From the NCBI GenBank assembly GCA_026119855.1, contig JAOWBW010000044.1, forward strand, positions 2,108,001 to 2,172,000: a stretch of DNA of 64,000 nt. Direction: 5' to 3'. Under the pieces are notes generated by a model. It saw only the letters and a list, made by a program, of their open reading frames with translations, had not been told where the DNA came from and did not search any database. Origin of the DNA: Campanula takesimana (Eukaryota > Streptophyta > Magnoliopsida > Asterales > Campanulaceae). Every line of letters begins with the position of its first letter. The stretch's first letter is position 1. Positions 47,273 through 57,890 of this stretch are shown here, piece after piece. The position numbers and the translations under genes are program-made.

Positions 47273-50200
47273 GTAATAGTAATAGTAATAATAGTAATAA
47301 TAATAATAATAACAACAATAACAATAAAAGATTTCGATTGTAGGAAGTGGGACTTATAATGACACTACCAAACGGGTAAGTGAGCACATTGAGCTGGGGC
47401 CGAGGGAGTATATTTTAACATTTCAAGAAGGTGACATCATCAGGAATGGGCCAAAAGCATAGTCACAACAGTCTTAATATACAAGAGCAATACATACGTA
47501 CAATAACCATTTTGAGGTACCTGTTGAGCTTCATCTGTTGTATGATCTTCATGTGTCACAGTTTTAACTTCTACTTTTCCTGTTTCATCTGCAGCTTCTT
47601 GGAGCGCAGTCTGCATGGTACACAAGCTAATGAACATTAATGATCATATTACCAGAAGTGGCAACAAATTAACGATTTTGGAAATAACACTAGAAACCGC
47701 AAGATTAAACACTTGAATGCTGAGGTAAAGAATTATCTGCCTTTACTGCAGGGGCAATGAAGGAAATTAGCGAAATTTAGAATATTATACCTTATGGGTT
47801 ACAACTATAAGCCAACATGAGTTAGAAACACTGTAAACCAAAAAGTGCCAAATGTCTTTACAAATATCTTCTAGAATGGCACTCTTCTCTAAGAAAGAGG
47901 AACAATTTAAGAAGTTAGATTTATGAGAAAATAAAATTAATTGGCATCTATTTTACTTGATTTCATGACATCCATGATTCCGCTTAACTGTTTCTTTTTT
48001 CTTTTTTTTTTCAAAGAGGATCAACACATGTTCCCATATTCTCCCCTAAGGTGACTCAAACTCAGGACCTATGATTCCACTTAACTATACTCCCTCCTTC
48101 CTATGACAATCGACCCATTTCGTTTTGGGAACGAGAAGTAAGGAAAGATGTTTTAAAAGTGTTGTGAGTATGAAGGAGAGAGAAAGTGGGGCAGGAAATA
48201 GTAAGTGGAAAGTTGTTGTGAGTATGACAAGTGGTCCCATGAATAAAGAAGTACTATAATCTTCCATTTTAGGAAAGTGGGACTTTCCAATGGGACACCC
48301 AAAATGGTGAAATGAGTCATTTGTTATGGGACGGAGGGAGTATATTATATTAAAACCTGCCATATTGATGTTCTATTTTAGCTTTAAAGCCTTATCAAAA
48401 TATATCATAAATATGTTTGAACCAAAACCCTTTAGTATATATCGAAATATATTGTCATTGTTGTCTTAATCAAATAGGTCATTAATCAAATACCTTAAAC
48501 CTTAGTTCTATAACTGTCTGCTTTAATTAACTCGTTTATGTAAACCATATCTTTACTCCTTTCTAGAAACTTACGCATAGTTGTATAATTTGAACTCCAT
48601 GGATCATCCGCTCTGTTTTCTTAGCTAATAATTCTCCGCTTTTTGAGAGAACGGGCCTCACTTCACATTCGATTATTCAAACATTTTTTCATTTCATTAT
48701 TTTTATATCAGCAGATGAAACTTAATCTAACTATTCCCCTTTAACTTATTCTGATTTTCTTTTTACTTGCACCCACTTAGTTCTTTATATATTTCATAGG
48801 TTCAAATTGCTGTTATAACATTTAAGTTTAACACAATAACTCCATGTCGCAAATTTGGACTTCAACAGAAGCATTCCTTATGACTATGGCAGCATTTACA
48901 TGGTCGTCGAAAAGTAGCACAATACCTAGAAAAACTATAACCAAAGCTAAAAAGAAAATGCATCCACTATGCACTAGAACTGAACGTTGAGTTGTAAAGT
49001 TTATAGAAAATACATTATTCTTGACTTATATGCTCAAAAGAAAACATAACAACCAAATGTTCAGTTAGAATGTCACACGTAAGTGAATCGCACATAGCCT
49101 TGATGACAGGGACATTCTTCCGTTTAGTTCTTCCCCCATAGTTTTAAAGTTTCTTCCTTCGAAACACACCTATTTCTACTAATTGCAATGAAAGGTGGTT
49201 ACAAATATTGATGCTTCCATTTCTTCCATACCATTGATTTTCCAGAGGCAGAAAAGTTAAAGTACCCTATTAACCATTATTTTCCATCAATGTTTCTTCT
49301 CCTCACCATGGCACCAACCACCATCTTACTTGCAGGGAATTAACCTTTTACCTATTTGAGCTGTGACCTTCATTGTTTTCACTATCACTCAATTTGAAAA
49401 TGTTAAAAGACCAACCTAGATGCCACCTCTCACCTCCAAACCTCCATTGCCATCTATTTTTTTCCATCACATGTCAGATCAAACATTTACATTAATACAT
49501 TTCCTTCATTTCTTTTCCGATTTCCGCACTTTCTTTGTTATAGATGACTTGTTGTGCATGGAATTGAATATTCTTCTTTTTTGTAAGAAGACAGTTTACA
49601 AGCAAAAATTAAAACAAGCAGGGAACAAGTTGTTGGTGACCTTTCATGGCTTGAGGATAAATCTCATAATGATAGCTCATTAGCTCTAGTTAGCAGACCA
49701 TCTTCGTAGTTGTATAAAGCTGATGCTCCCTCCGTCCCAGAAAGATTGTCTCACTTTGACTTTAATGGTCAACTTGATAAAACTTAGACAAGAAATTATA
49801 TAAAATGATTGTTTTACGAGATTCTAAAATTTTTATTGTTGAGTTCATTAATGGTGCATCCTTGACGATTTTTAGAATTTCATATGATTGTTAAATTTTT
49901 GGAATAATTAGTGACTGACGCAACGTACTATTAGCAAAATCACAAATAATACAATGTACTCGTTGGTGACTGATATGGACAATGTGCTTTTGCATCGGTT
50001 ATCAAATAATGCACCATACACTTCTTTTTTAACTTATGTGGCATCAAAAAACTAACGGGACTGCTGACGTGGCACTGCCACGACAGCTCCATGTCAGATC
50101 CACGTCAGCGACACATCATCACAGCCAAAGTCAGTGTTGACATGGCGCTGGCGTGGATCTGGCATGGCGTTGACGTGGCAGTGCCATGTTCGCAATTTGG

Positions 50201-53200
50201 TTAGTTTTTTGACGATGTAAGTTAAAAAAGATGTGTTGCAAAATTTGATAACAAATGTAAAAGTACATTGCCCATTTATGTCACTAACAACTACATTGCA
50301 TTATATGAAAAAACGTGAAAGCACGTTGCATATGTAGGTCGATTTAGGAATGGCAATTTGTCCGAACCCGATCCGTATCCGGGATAGTCCGCTCCGCAAC
50401 GGGGCGGGTTTGGTAACCATTTTTCAAAATCCGACGGGTTACGGGGCGGGTTTGGTAACACACCCCAACCCGCGGGTCACCGCCCCGCCCCGCATACTAA
50501 AGCATGCTTTAATTTACTGTAATGTCCCAATACACTCCTTCATATTTTGCGTGGTTATTGCTGATTTTAGTTTCATCTCTACTTGCAGCATATATAATAT
50601 GTCTTTCTCAATTTCTAATGTTAATTTATGATGTTAATTTCATCCATAAAATTGTGCTTTTATGGAATATGGGGCGGGGCGGGTACGGGTTCAACACCAT
50701 ACGGGGCGGGGCGGGTTTGGTAACAGGAGTGTTCATTGAGGGGCTGGTTTGGTTATGAGCAAACCCGCTCCGTACCCGCCCCGTTGCCATCCCTAGGTCG
50801 ATTGGCCTTTAATTTTTCATAAATGTTTTATCAAAGTTCAATCAAGTTGACCATTAAATTAAAGCGAGACTATCTTTCAAGGAAGGGGAAAGTAGTTGTT
50901 ACACATAATCTAAAAGATAATCCTTTACTAGATAAAAAAAAATTACGACCAAAAGTTAATAATTGTATTGCACGGTCACTCAAAGGTCACACCAATGTGC
51001 GATGAAATCTATACTTGGCCAAACTCATACATTTTTTACAATTCCACTTGAACACTTCATTGCCCTTTTTTATCTTCTTTTTTTCTTTTTCATTCTTTTT
51101 GTTCCTTCACTCTTGTTTACTTTTTTCTTTCTTTCTTTCTCTTTTTTTTTTGAGAGTGAGACACAAGGCTGAAAATTAGGCGTATAGTGCCATCCAGCAA
51201 AAAGTAACACCCAAACCACTATCTTGCTTTAAGAAATCAAAAGAGAGAACATCAAATCTATGCACAACCATGTGAGATGAGCCCCTTATTTGGAGGCGTT
51301 GTGTGTGTTTGGGGGGGGGGGGGGGGGGGGGTAAAAATCATAAGATATAAAAGTAAATCTCTAAGGTTGTGACAGGAAAGTCAAAGATTCTAAACTAGAA
51401 TCTTGATCAATAAGAAAAAAGATTCACAAACTTCAGTCGACAACACAAGATTTAACAATCCAGTGAGTTAGGAATTTATACCTCATTTATTAGCGGAACA
51501 ACAACAGTCTCTCGACCCACAGAAGTTTTTGATGCAGATACCCCATGCACTGCCTTCCGCTTTCGTTTAGGTTTATTAGTTCCAATGCTTCTTAAATGTG
51601 TTTTTGATCCACGCTTTCGACAATTATCAGCACCACTTTTACCTTCATCGGTTCTTGGCTTCTTTTCAGCATCCCCAAAAGTAACTTTTCGCTTTCTTTT
51701 TCTTGCTTTGTTAATGGAAACATCTAACTTAGGGACACTATGGTTCCCAGCAGATCCTTCACCACCTGACAGGTCAGACTTCCTGTCGGTAGTCTCTTCC
51801 TTTGTCTTCAACTCTAGAACCCCGGGCGAAGATTGGTCTGGTTTGATAGTTGAAACCGACTTTGTTTCCTGAGATGCATCGTTAGGAGATTGATCTCGTC
51901 TGATAGCAGAACTATCATCAGATGGATGACTAAGCTTGGTAGCGCAAGATGCATCTTCTCCGTGGTGGGATAAAGATGATTTACCTTTACCCGATGATTC
52001 TTTCTTTCCAGTTAAAGAGCTACCCGAAATTCGGGATACCTTGTCATTTCTGACTGATTTACTTCTCTTATTAGATTTTCCAACTACTATATTAGTTCTT
52101 GCTCGCTTTGAAATAGGATCCACTTTCACAGTGGCATCAACTGGATTATTTTTCAGGCAGCATTTTGGACACTGCCACTTACCATTCGGAATGCGCTTGA
52201 AACGTCAATTTGAAGAACAAAAAGATAGCAAATGAAAGAGATGATAGTTAGCACTAATGTGAGTATAGATTAATTAAAATATAAAAACACAAATGATTAG
52301 AAATGTGTAAGCCGATTAATACCAAACAAACCTTAAGAGGCGGATCAAGGCACTGAAGGTGATATGTTTCTGGACAGCTATCGCAACAAAGCAAGTTACC
52401 ACCAAGATCACAGATGGAACATTCATAATAGTACTACAAAGATAAACAAAAAGTAGTCAAAAGCTGATAGTTTATACACTTTACACAACTATTAAGACCA
52501 GATTGCTCATAAGATAGCATTCAGAGGACTAGTAGCTTATTTCTCGAACGACCTTGACTGACTCCAAGAATAAAAAAAAGACAATGGAAAAGAGAGCACA
52601 TAATAAGTTACTCCCTTGGTCCCATTTATATTGGCCACGTTTGACTTTTTCGGTCAACACAAGTGAACTTTGACCAACATTAAGGTCAACCCAATCATCC
52701 TAGTGAAATTTTGGAAATTGTTTTTGATAAATTTATCAGTGACAATTTTTCAGAATTTCAATAGGATGATTAGATTGACATAAATATTTAGTCAAAGTTT
52801 ACTTGTGTTGACTATAAAATTCAAATGTGGCTAATATAAATGGGACCGAGGAAGTAGAAGCATGCATAATTATGTATATTTTAAGTAAAACTTGTCAATT
52901 TACAAAGGGATTGGATAAAATATAAAATGGAAAAGATGTTATGTATGAAGATCGACATACAAAACCACTCATTCAGAGAGACGAGAGACGAGAGAAGCTC
53001 ACCCCATCATGTCCTTTCTTCTTGCTAGCCGTACCAGATGAAGTTATATTGTCTTTAAGTCTTGGCAAAGTATTAGCACGAGAATCTGATGGTGCGCAAT
53101 TATTTTTATTGCCATTGGACTTTTCTGGACCAAATGGAATCTTTCTCCGCTTGCGCTTCAAAACCCAATTCCTGTTAATTATTCTACTAGTTAACGAACT

Positions 53201-53212
53201 ACTATCCTCCAT
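35058..53212 (-). CDS. CHR4: CHD3-type chromatin remodeller, CHR4/PICKLE-RELATED 1-like
   Basis: This is an ATP-dependent nuclear chromatin remodeller. Ten coding exons: 53,212-53,003; 52,433-52,332; 52,195-51,482; 47,610-47,521; 46,369-43,640; 42,365-42,211; 41,395-41,281; 38,971-38,889; 37,736-37,079; 36,998-35,058. All borders are GT-AG and the sum is 6,798 nt, 2,265 residues, close to Arabidopsis CHR4. The domains are: N-terminal basic VLKRKRRKIP; PHD finger (75-117; CSICDLGGNLLCCDSC); a first chromodomain split by a long acidic insert (from 373; second half FLVKWVGKSHIHNSW); chromodomain 2 (FVKWTGLSYDECTWE); SNF2 ATPase (Walker A GLGKT 736-740, DEGH 848-851); helicase C (RAHRIGQ about 1133-1139); and the CHD3 C-terminal region with a SANT-like DELDFLWIGVRRHGRGNWD. 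No lesions were seen. In Arabidopsis, PICKLE-class factors act in developmental gene control and H3K27me3. Confidence 0.95.
38306..38593. mobile_element. Stowaway-like MITE (CHR4 intron)
   Basis: Ends TACTCCCTCCGTCCCACCTC and GAGGTGGGATGGAGGGAGTA; the arm CACTTGAGACCT is matched by AAGTGAG near the right end. It lies in the intron between coding exons 8 and 9. Confidence 0.85.
40711..41016. mobile_element. MULE-type MITE (CHR4 intron)
   Basis: Long inverted ends run GGGTAAACTCCGATTTTGTC to GCGAAGTTTTCCC. The flanks are ATAACTTAA and ATAACTAAA, a 9-bp target duplication with one mismatch, as expected of Mutator-like elements. It lies in the intron between coding exons 7 and 8. Confidence 0.7.
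42675..42913. mobile_element. Stowaway-like MITE (CHR4 intron)
   Basis: Ends TACTTCCTCCATCCCAATTT and AAATTGGGACGGATGGAGTA are inverted copies. It lies between coding exons 5 and 6. Confidence 0.85.
43292..43545. mobile_element. Stowaway-like MITE (CHR4 intron)
   Basis: Ends TACCCCCTCCATCCCAGAAA and TTTCCATGACGGAGGGAGTA. It lies just 95 bp past the donor of the large ATPase exon, and in the same intron as the MITE at 42,675. Confidence 0.85.
47053..47410. mobile_element. Stowaway-like MITE with (TAA)n expansion
   Basis: Ends TACTTCCTCCGTCCCAGCTC and GAGCTGGGGCCGAGGGAGTA. A TAA microsatellite fills 47,212-47,312, so this copy is longer than its relatives. It lies between coding exons 4 and 5 of the CHR4-like gene. 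Confidence 0.85.
48088..48342. mobile_element. Stowaway-like MITE (CHR4 intron)
   Basis: Ends TACTCCCTCCTTCCTATGAC and TTATGGGACGGAGGGAGTA. It lies in the 3.9-kb intron between coding exons 3 and 4. Confidence 0.85.
49920..50336. mobile_element. Foldback-like palindromic element
   Basis: The two halves are inverted: GCAACGTAC...GTGCTTTTGCAT on the left and GAAAGCACGTTGCAT on the right. A central inverted GC-rich core holds TGACGTGGCACTGCCACG and GTTGACGTGGCAGTGCC. The exact ends are not defined. Confidence 0.55.
50345..50795. mobile_element. hAT-type MITE with 8-bp target duplication
   Basis: The ends are TAGGAATGGCAA and TTGCCATCCCTA, flanked on both sides by GGTCGATT (50,337-50,344 and 50,796-50,803). 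An 8-bp duplication fits hAT. The interior is rich in GGGGCGGGTTTGGTAAC repeats. The host site lies next to or inside the foldback element. Confidence 0.88.
51311..51331. repeat. Poly(G) run of 21 bases
   Basis: An uninterrupted G tract follows TGTGTGTTT, inside the third coding intron of the CHR4-like gene (C-rich on the transcribed sense strand). It could be polymorphic or a sequencing weak point. Confidence 0.9.
52609..52856. mobile_element. Stowaway-like MITE (CHR4 intron)
   Basis: Ends TACTCCCTTGGTCCCATTTA and AAATGGGACCGAGGAAGTA, with TCAACACAAGTGAACTTTG and its inverse inside. It lies between coding exons 1 and 2; same family as the copy in the peptide gene intron. Confidence 0.85.
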
Positions 53213-53672
53213 CTCAGGAAGCTGTGTCTTTCATTCATGAAGATCAGTGGTGTGAAGAATACAGCAGGTCATTATGTACAATCAGCCAGGACTTCCTCGC
53301 CTTTAGTTCCTATCTTGAAATAACCATGACAATTGGAAGAGAGTTAAACAAAATCATAGAAACCTAAACACAAATGCACAAAGAAACAATAAGGATAAGA
53401 AATGCAATGAAATTATAGTTGAGCTCACTACAACAATATCAAAATCAAATTAATAGGGAACTGAAATGAAATGGCATAAAAATTTAAAGAACCAATGTTC
53501 AAGAAAGATGCAAATTCCCATTGCATTTCAAGCAGTCATTTATAAAACTCCTATATATAGTATGATCGACCCAACTCAACTTGATGATTCTCTCTCACGC
53601 ATATCTTTCTTTTTTTTATTTTTTGATAAGAAAAGGCTGTATTATAGTATTAAAAACAATGTATATAAAATC

Positions 53673-53980
53673 GGGCAAACGACCAATTTATGCAACGTAG
53701 TGTCCAATTTATATCAATTAATGCAACGTAGTAGCGACTTCTTACATTGTGAAACGTACTTGAAGTAGTTGTATCAAATAATGCAAAATTCGAACAATTT
53801 GACAAACGTACTTGAAGTAAGTTGTATCAATTAATGCAACGTAGTAGAGGCTAAAAAGTTATTACGTTGCATTATTTGATACATAATAAGCAAGTACGTT
53901 GTCTATTTTCAAAAGTAAGCACTACGTTGCATTAATTGACTTTTAACACCCGGTACGTTGCATATTTCAGTGATTTTCCC
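53673..53980. mobile_element. MULE-type MITE with 10-bp target duplication
   Basis: It starts GGGCAAACGACC and ends GTGATTTTCCC, flanked by ATATAAAATC on both sides (53,663-53,672 and 53,981-53,990). The inside repeats ATGCAACGTAGT-like and ACGTACTTGAAGTA units. It lies in the 5' untranslated intron of the CHR4-like gene. Confidence 0.8.
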
Positions 53981-54785
53981 ATATAAAATCTACAAGGGGC
54001 CCATCTTGATAGGAAAGAAAAGCTATTAAGACCAAAAATTGAAACAATCACAATCCTAATTCATGAAAACTTGAATCAAAACATATCCTTGCAGCCATCA
54101 GATAAGCTATTAAGACCAAAAATTGTTCCCAGGAAACAGTTTATCCAGTTGACCACAACTGAGTCATCCAACGTCCCAAAAAGATATCCGATTAGCAGTA
54201 CTGATTCGCGCTAGTACCTTACATTCACCAATCACTAGCATTTAACCCGAGAAAACACAGTTTCTTTTTTCACTTCAACGCTGATTTCCTAACTCCCTTC
54301 TACAACCTCCATGAGATACAAGCCTCCATCCACTTGCAAGTGGATCGAGTATCATTCAGTAGTCCAACCATTAATCTCAAAATCCAAAACCCGTTTTGAT
54401 TGCCATGTATTGACGTATCAAGCACCTCAGACTCACCACCCAATCACATTTAACCCTATAACACTCATAACCCATTTCCCCCTTTTTATGCAATGACGAT
54501 TGCTCTAACTTTCTTCTCCACTCCACCGGATATAAAACTGCAACCACACGCAGGTCCGCTAAGCCTTATTCACTTAAGTAAACCCTTATCTCACTCACAA
54601 ACCCAAATTTCACTGCACCTTTCGTCGAGCAACTTGAAAAATCAAATTCTAATCTGAAATATAGAATCCCAATTCAAAAGACAGCATCACAAACAATTAA
54701 AAAAAAAAAAAACATGCAGCTGCCAAATAAGTCATGAATACCAATTAACAGAATCATCAACTTGCTGATTATGAACACCTACTAC

Positions 54786-55047
54786 TACCTCTGTCCCTAA
54801 AATGAGTGTCCAAATTTCATTTTAAGGGACACTGAAAATCTCAACTTTGTTGTACAATTTGGTAGCAAATATTCATATATAATCTTGTAATCTCCTTTCC
54901 AAACATTTAGTTTTGCGCGTATAAAGAAACCGGTGAAAAAAAATTTCGGGAAAAAACATTTAGGGACAAAGTTATGTTAAAAAAAGACACTCATTTTGGG
55001 ACAAAGATTTCTTGAAAATGGACACTCATTTAGGGACAGATGGAGTA
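54786..55047. mobile_element. Stowaway-like MITE (5' UTR intron)
   Basis: Ends TACCTCTGTCCCTAAAATGA and TCATTTAGGGACAGATGGAG; the GAGTGTCC arm is repeated inside as GACACTC. A relative, split by another element, starts at 57,506. Confidence 0.8.
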
Positions 55048-55375
55048 GTAACTACTATGGCAAAAGCATAAAGAACACAAGATGAATAGTTGAACAAATT
55101 CAAGAAACTACATTAAACCCCCAAACTGGATTTCAGTAACTCCATTTACTGATAACCCCAATAAGATCAAATATTTACCAGGAACTAAAGCTAGTAACAT
55201 GAATTTCACACCAATCAAACAGTTAAAACAAGTGAAATCACTAAAATCAGCTCAAATTGGATAAAATTAGGAATACCCACAAACCTGCTTAAGCCAATAA
55301 ATGAGTAGAAACAAAAAAATTACTCACATACACACACACACACACACACACAGACAGAGAGAGAGAGGGGCATAC

Positions 55376-55620
55376 CCAATCTAGGAATTAGATCAAAGCT
55401 CACAAGAATTCAGTAACCAAGCAACATCAGATTGATACCAAATAGATACAGGGAGAGAGTAAAAGAGCATAAGAAGAAGGGGGTTAGGGCAGACGGGAGC
55501 AAGAGATCTTGAAAGGGATACGGGAGAGAAGAGAGAGCAAAGAGGGGGACAAAATGAAAACGATTTAGAGAGAGAAAGTGAAAGTGCTTGTGATGTGTAT
55601 AGAGAGAGAGGGAGGGAGCA
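55376..55620 (-). other. Non-coding first exon of the CHR4-like gene
   Basis: The minus strand is CT-rich, then reads CTAATTCCTAGATTGG and meets GTATGC as donor at 55,375-55,374. The acceptor AAAGACACAG ends at 53,222, nine bases before the ATG at 53,212. The 5' end is a guess. A 25-codon upstream ORF (55,470-55,393) lies within it. Confidence 0.55.
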
Positions 55621-55746
55621 TATGATACGGAATTGCCGGGGTCATACACAAACTGACATTGGCAGCATTGCTTTGTGTTGAATGTTGACGTTGTTGCAAA
55701 GCGAGCCCCTCCTCCGGAGAGAACCAAACCACCAATGACGTATCGC

Positions 55747-55752
55747 CACGTG
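55747..55752. promoter_or_regulatory. G-box upstream of CHR4-like gene
   Basis: CACGTG within GCCACGTGTAAA lies about 130 bp upstream of the inferred first exon. It is the core bound by bZIP and bHLH factors. It is a single site; use is unproven. Confidence 0.4.
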
Positions 55753-55759
55753 TAAACCC

Positions 55760-56029
55760 CAGGACGACGCATGTCCCCATATGTCTCTCTCCCTAATCAC
55801 GCTTCCCAAGTTTTCATTTTTCACTTTTCTCCCTCTCTCTCTCTCTCTAGAAATCTCCCTCCCGGAGAGAATCTCAATCTCTCTAGAGAGAGAGGGAGAG
55901 GGAGACTCATCATTCAACTCTCTGCCATCAAATGCTTCCTGGGTTGCTAATTGCTTACTTGCTTTTTTTTTTTATCTTTTTTTTTTTTTTGCCTTTTTCT
56001 TTTTCCTTATGATAACTAATGTATTCATA
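55760..56029. other. Promoter-distal spacer with CT/GA runs
   Basis: CT-rich and GA-rich runs face each other (55,830-55,905), followed by T-runs. No gene was seen on the plus strand. Confidence 0.5.
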
Positions 56030-56298
56030 TACTCCCTCCATCCTACCCGAATTAGGATTTTTTAGGATTTTTTGGTTGGGCACGGGGATTAAAGAAAAAG
56101 TGTTAGTGGAGTATGTGTTGTGAGTATGAAAAATAAAGTAGGAAAGAGAAAGTGGGGTAGAGAATAATGAATGGAAAGTTGTTGTGAATGTGAATGTGAA
56201 TCTCATTAAGTAAAACATTTTTATTTTTGGGTTGTTCTAATTCGAATGGAACACCCAAAATAGAAATTTGTCCTAATTCGAGTGGGACGGAGGGAGTA
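56030..56298. mobile_element. Stowaway-like MITE
   Basis: Ends TACTCCCTCCATCCTACCCG and TCGAGTGGGACGGAGGGAGTA, with ATTAGGATTTTTT and its inverse inside. It abuts the next MITE and shares its terminal TA. Confidence 0.85.
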
Positions 56299-56672
56299 TA
56301 CTCCATCCGTCTCAAACTTATCTCAACTTATTTTCGTAAGAGCAATGCTAGGGGCACAAAATAATGTCACAAAATCTTGCTCACAAAATGAGGTGACGAT
56401 ATTTTATTGGTTGCATCGATAATGAACCCGCCACACTCTAATTAAAAACACCAATCAAATTATTACACCTTGGAGTTTGTGAGCAAGATTTTGTGACTTT
56501 TTTATGCCCCTAGTATTATTCTTTGCGTAACTCATTTTCTCTCTCCTACCCACTCACAACAACTATCCGCTAACTTATTTTCTTTCTACCCACTCACAAC
56601 ATTTATTTTTCTAATATATTTTCTTAATCTCGTACATTCCCATTTAGTAACAATAAGTATGAGACGGATGGA
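56297..56672. mobile_element. Stowaway-like MITE interrupted by a MULE MITE
   Basis: The left end TACTCCATCCGTCTCAAAC pairs with the right end AGTATGAGACGGATGGAG (near 56,655-56,672). The 182-bp element at 56,340-56,521 sits inside the left arm. Confidence 0.75.
56340..56521. mobile_element. MULE-type MITE, nested
   Basis: The ends GAGCAATGCTAGGGGCACAA and GCCCCTAGTATTATTC are inverted copies. The flanks TTTTCGTAA and TTTGCGTAA are a 9-bp duplication with one change. Confidence 0.85.
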
Positions 56673-56893
56673 GAACTTGTATAAGAGAGAGAGAGAGAGA
56701 AATATGTGTATAAATGTGGCAAACTGGTAGATTATGTGAATTTGAATACAAATATGAAGGCATTCTTTATTGGGTAAAAGGTTTTTCCATTAGATTTTCG
56801 TGTCTTCATTTGGGATGCCTACAGCCTACTGTCTTTTTACTCAGAAGTCAGTAAATGTTAAATTATGCTTTAGCTTTGTACTATGTACTAACA

Positions 56894-57155
56894 TACTCTC
56901 CGTCCCAAAATATTTGTAGTTCTAGGTTTCACACAAATTAAGAAAAGCAATCAATGCATGTCTAATGGACTAAATTGTCCTTGAAATATTTCAAGTACCA
57001 AAACAATTAAATGATTTTACAATGACAACTATCATCATAAATAAAGGTATATTTGACAAACAATGTCAAAGATGTCTAGATAAAAGCAAAACTACAAACA
57101 TTTTGGGACAAATTTCAAGCCCTTAAACTACATATATTTTGGGACGGAGGGAGTA
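56894..57155. mobile_element. Stowaway-like MITE
   Basis: Ends TACTCTCCGTCCCAAAATAT and ATATTTTGGGACGGAGGGAG plus TA. The arms continue as TTGTAGTT and AACTACA. Confidence 0.85.
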
Positions 57156-57210
57156 TTGTTTTCCATTTTGAGGCCTTGAGATCTTTAACTTGTGTTGCAC
57201 TTAACGGAAT

Positions 57211-57390
57211 GAGCAATGCTAGGGGCACAAAATAAGGTCACAAAATTTTGCTTACAAAATGAGGTGGCGATATTTTATTGGTTGCATTGATAATGGACCC
57301 GTCATACTCAAATTAAAAACACCAATAAATCATTACACCTAGGATTTTGTGAGCAAGTTTTGTGACTTTTTTATACCCCTAGTATTATTC
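57211..57390. mobile_element. MULE-type MITE with perfect 9-bp target duplication
   Basis: 180 bp, ends GAGCAATGCTAGGGGCACAA and ACCCCTAGTATTATTC, flanked by TAACGGAAT on both sides (57,202-57,210 and 57,391-57,399). It is a close sister of 56,340-56,521. Confidence 0.92.
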
Positions 57391-57505
57391 TAACGGAATT
57401 GCTAAAAGAAGAATAACTGCATTTTTCATCCTTAACTTTTACATTTCTTACCTTACTCTGTCACACTGGAAAAAAAAAAAAAGAAAAAAAAAAAAAAAAA
57501 AAACC

Positions 57506-57890
57506 TACTCCCTCGATCCCTAAATGAATACCATCTATTTAAAAAAAAAAAATCTAAAATGAATGTCTTTTTTGACAATAAATTTTCTCCAAATGCTTTT
57601 TTTCAACAAATATTCGAGCAAATAGCACATTAGTGCCCCAAAGTTTCATGTAAGTTGCAATTTAGGTCTTAATGTTCTAATTTTGGCAATTTGGTGTCTA
57701 ATGTTCACATTTTGTGGTGAAATAAGTCTTTTTTGGATGATAATGGATGGACCTAAATTGCAACTCATATAAAACTTTGGGGCACTAATGTGCTATTTTC
57801 CCTAAATTTTCACAGGTTTCTTTATACTTGTAAAACTAAATGTTTGGATAGTGGATAGCATGAATATTTAAGAATTTTTGTCATTCAATT
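57506..57890. mobile_element. Stowaway-like MITE split by a second MITE
   Basis: The left part starts TACTCCCTCGATCCCTAAAT. The right part carries GGTTTCTTTATACTTGTAAA, which is the inverse of a stretch in the relative at 54,786-55,047. The right terminus is lost. The inserted element is at 57,616-57,802. Confidence 0.6.
57616..57802. mobile_element. MULE-type MITE, nested
   Basis: The ends are AAATAGCACATTAGTGCCCC and GGGGCACTAATGTGCTATTT, extending to GAGC and TCCC. The flanks CAAATATTC and TAAATTTTC match at 7 of 9 bases. Confidence 0.75.

Larger units (their letters stand above)
49725..50893. mobile_element. Stowaway-like MITE split by nested insertions
   Basis: The left half (49,725 to about 49,908) starts CTCCCTCCGTCCCAGAAAGA. 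The right half (about 50,815-50,893) has TTCAATCAAGTTGACCATTA and GACTATCTTTCAAGG, as in the intact relative at 43,292. About 900 bp of other elements lie between the halves. Confidence 0.65.

Noticed and set aside
51585..51872. Plus-strand ORF in the CHR4-like region
   Set aside because: It lies opposite coding exon 3, whose splice borders and phase fit the gene model.
55410..55917. Minus-strand ORFs near the CHR4-like promoter as a separate gene
   Set aside because: They are low-complexity and overlap the inferred leader exon and promoter; no domain.
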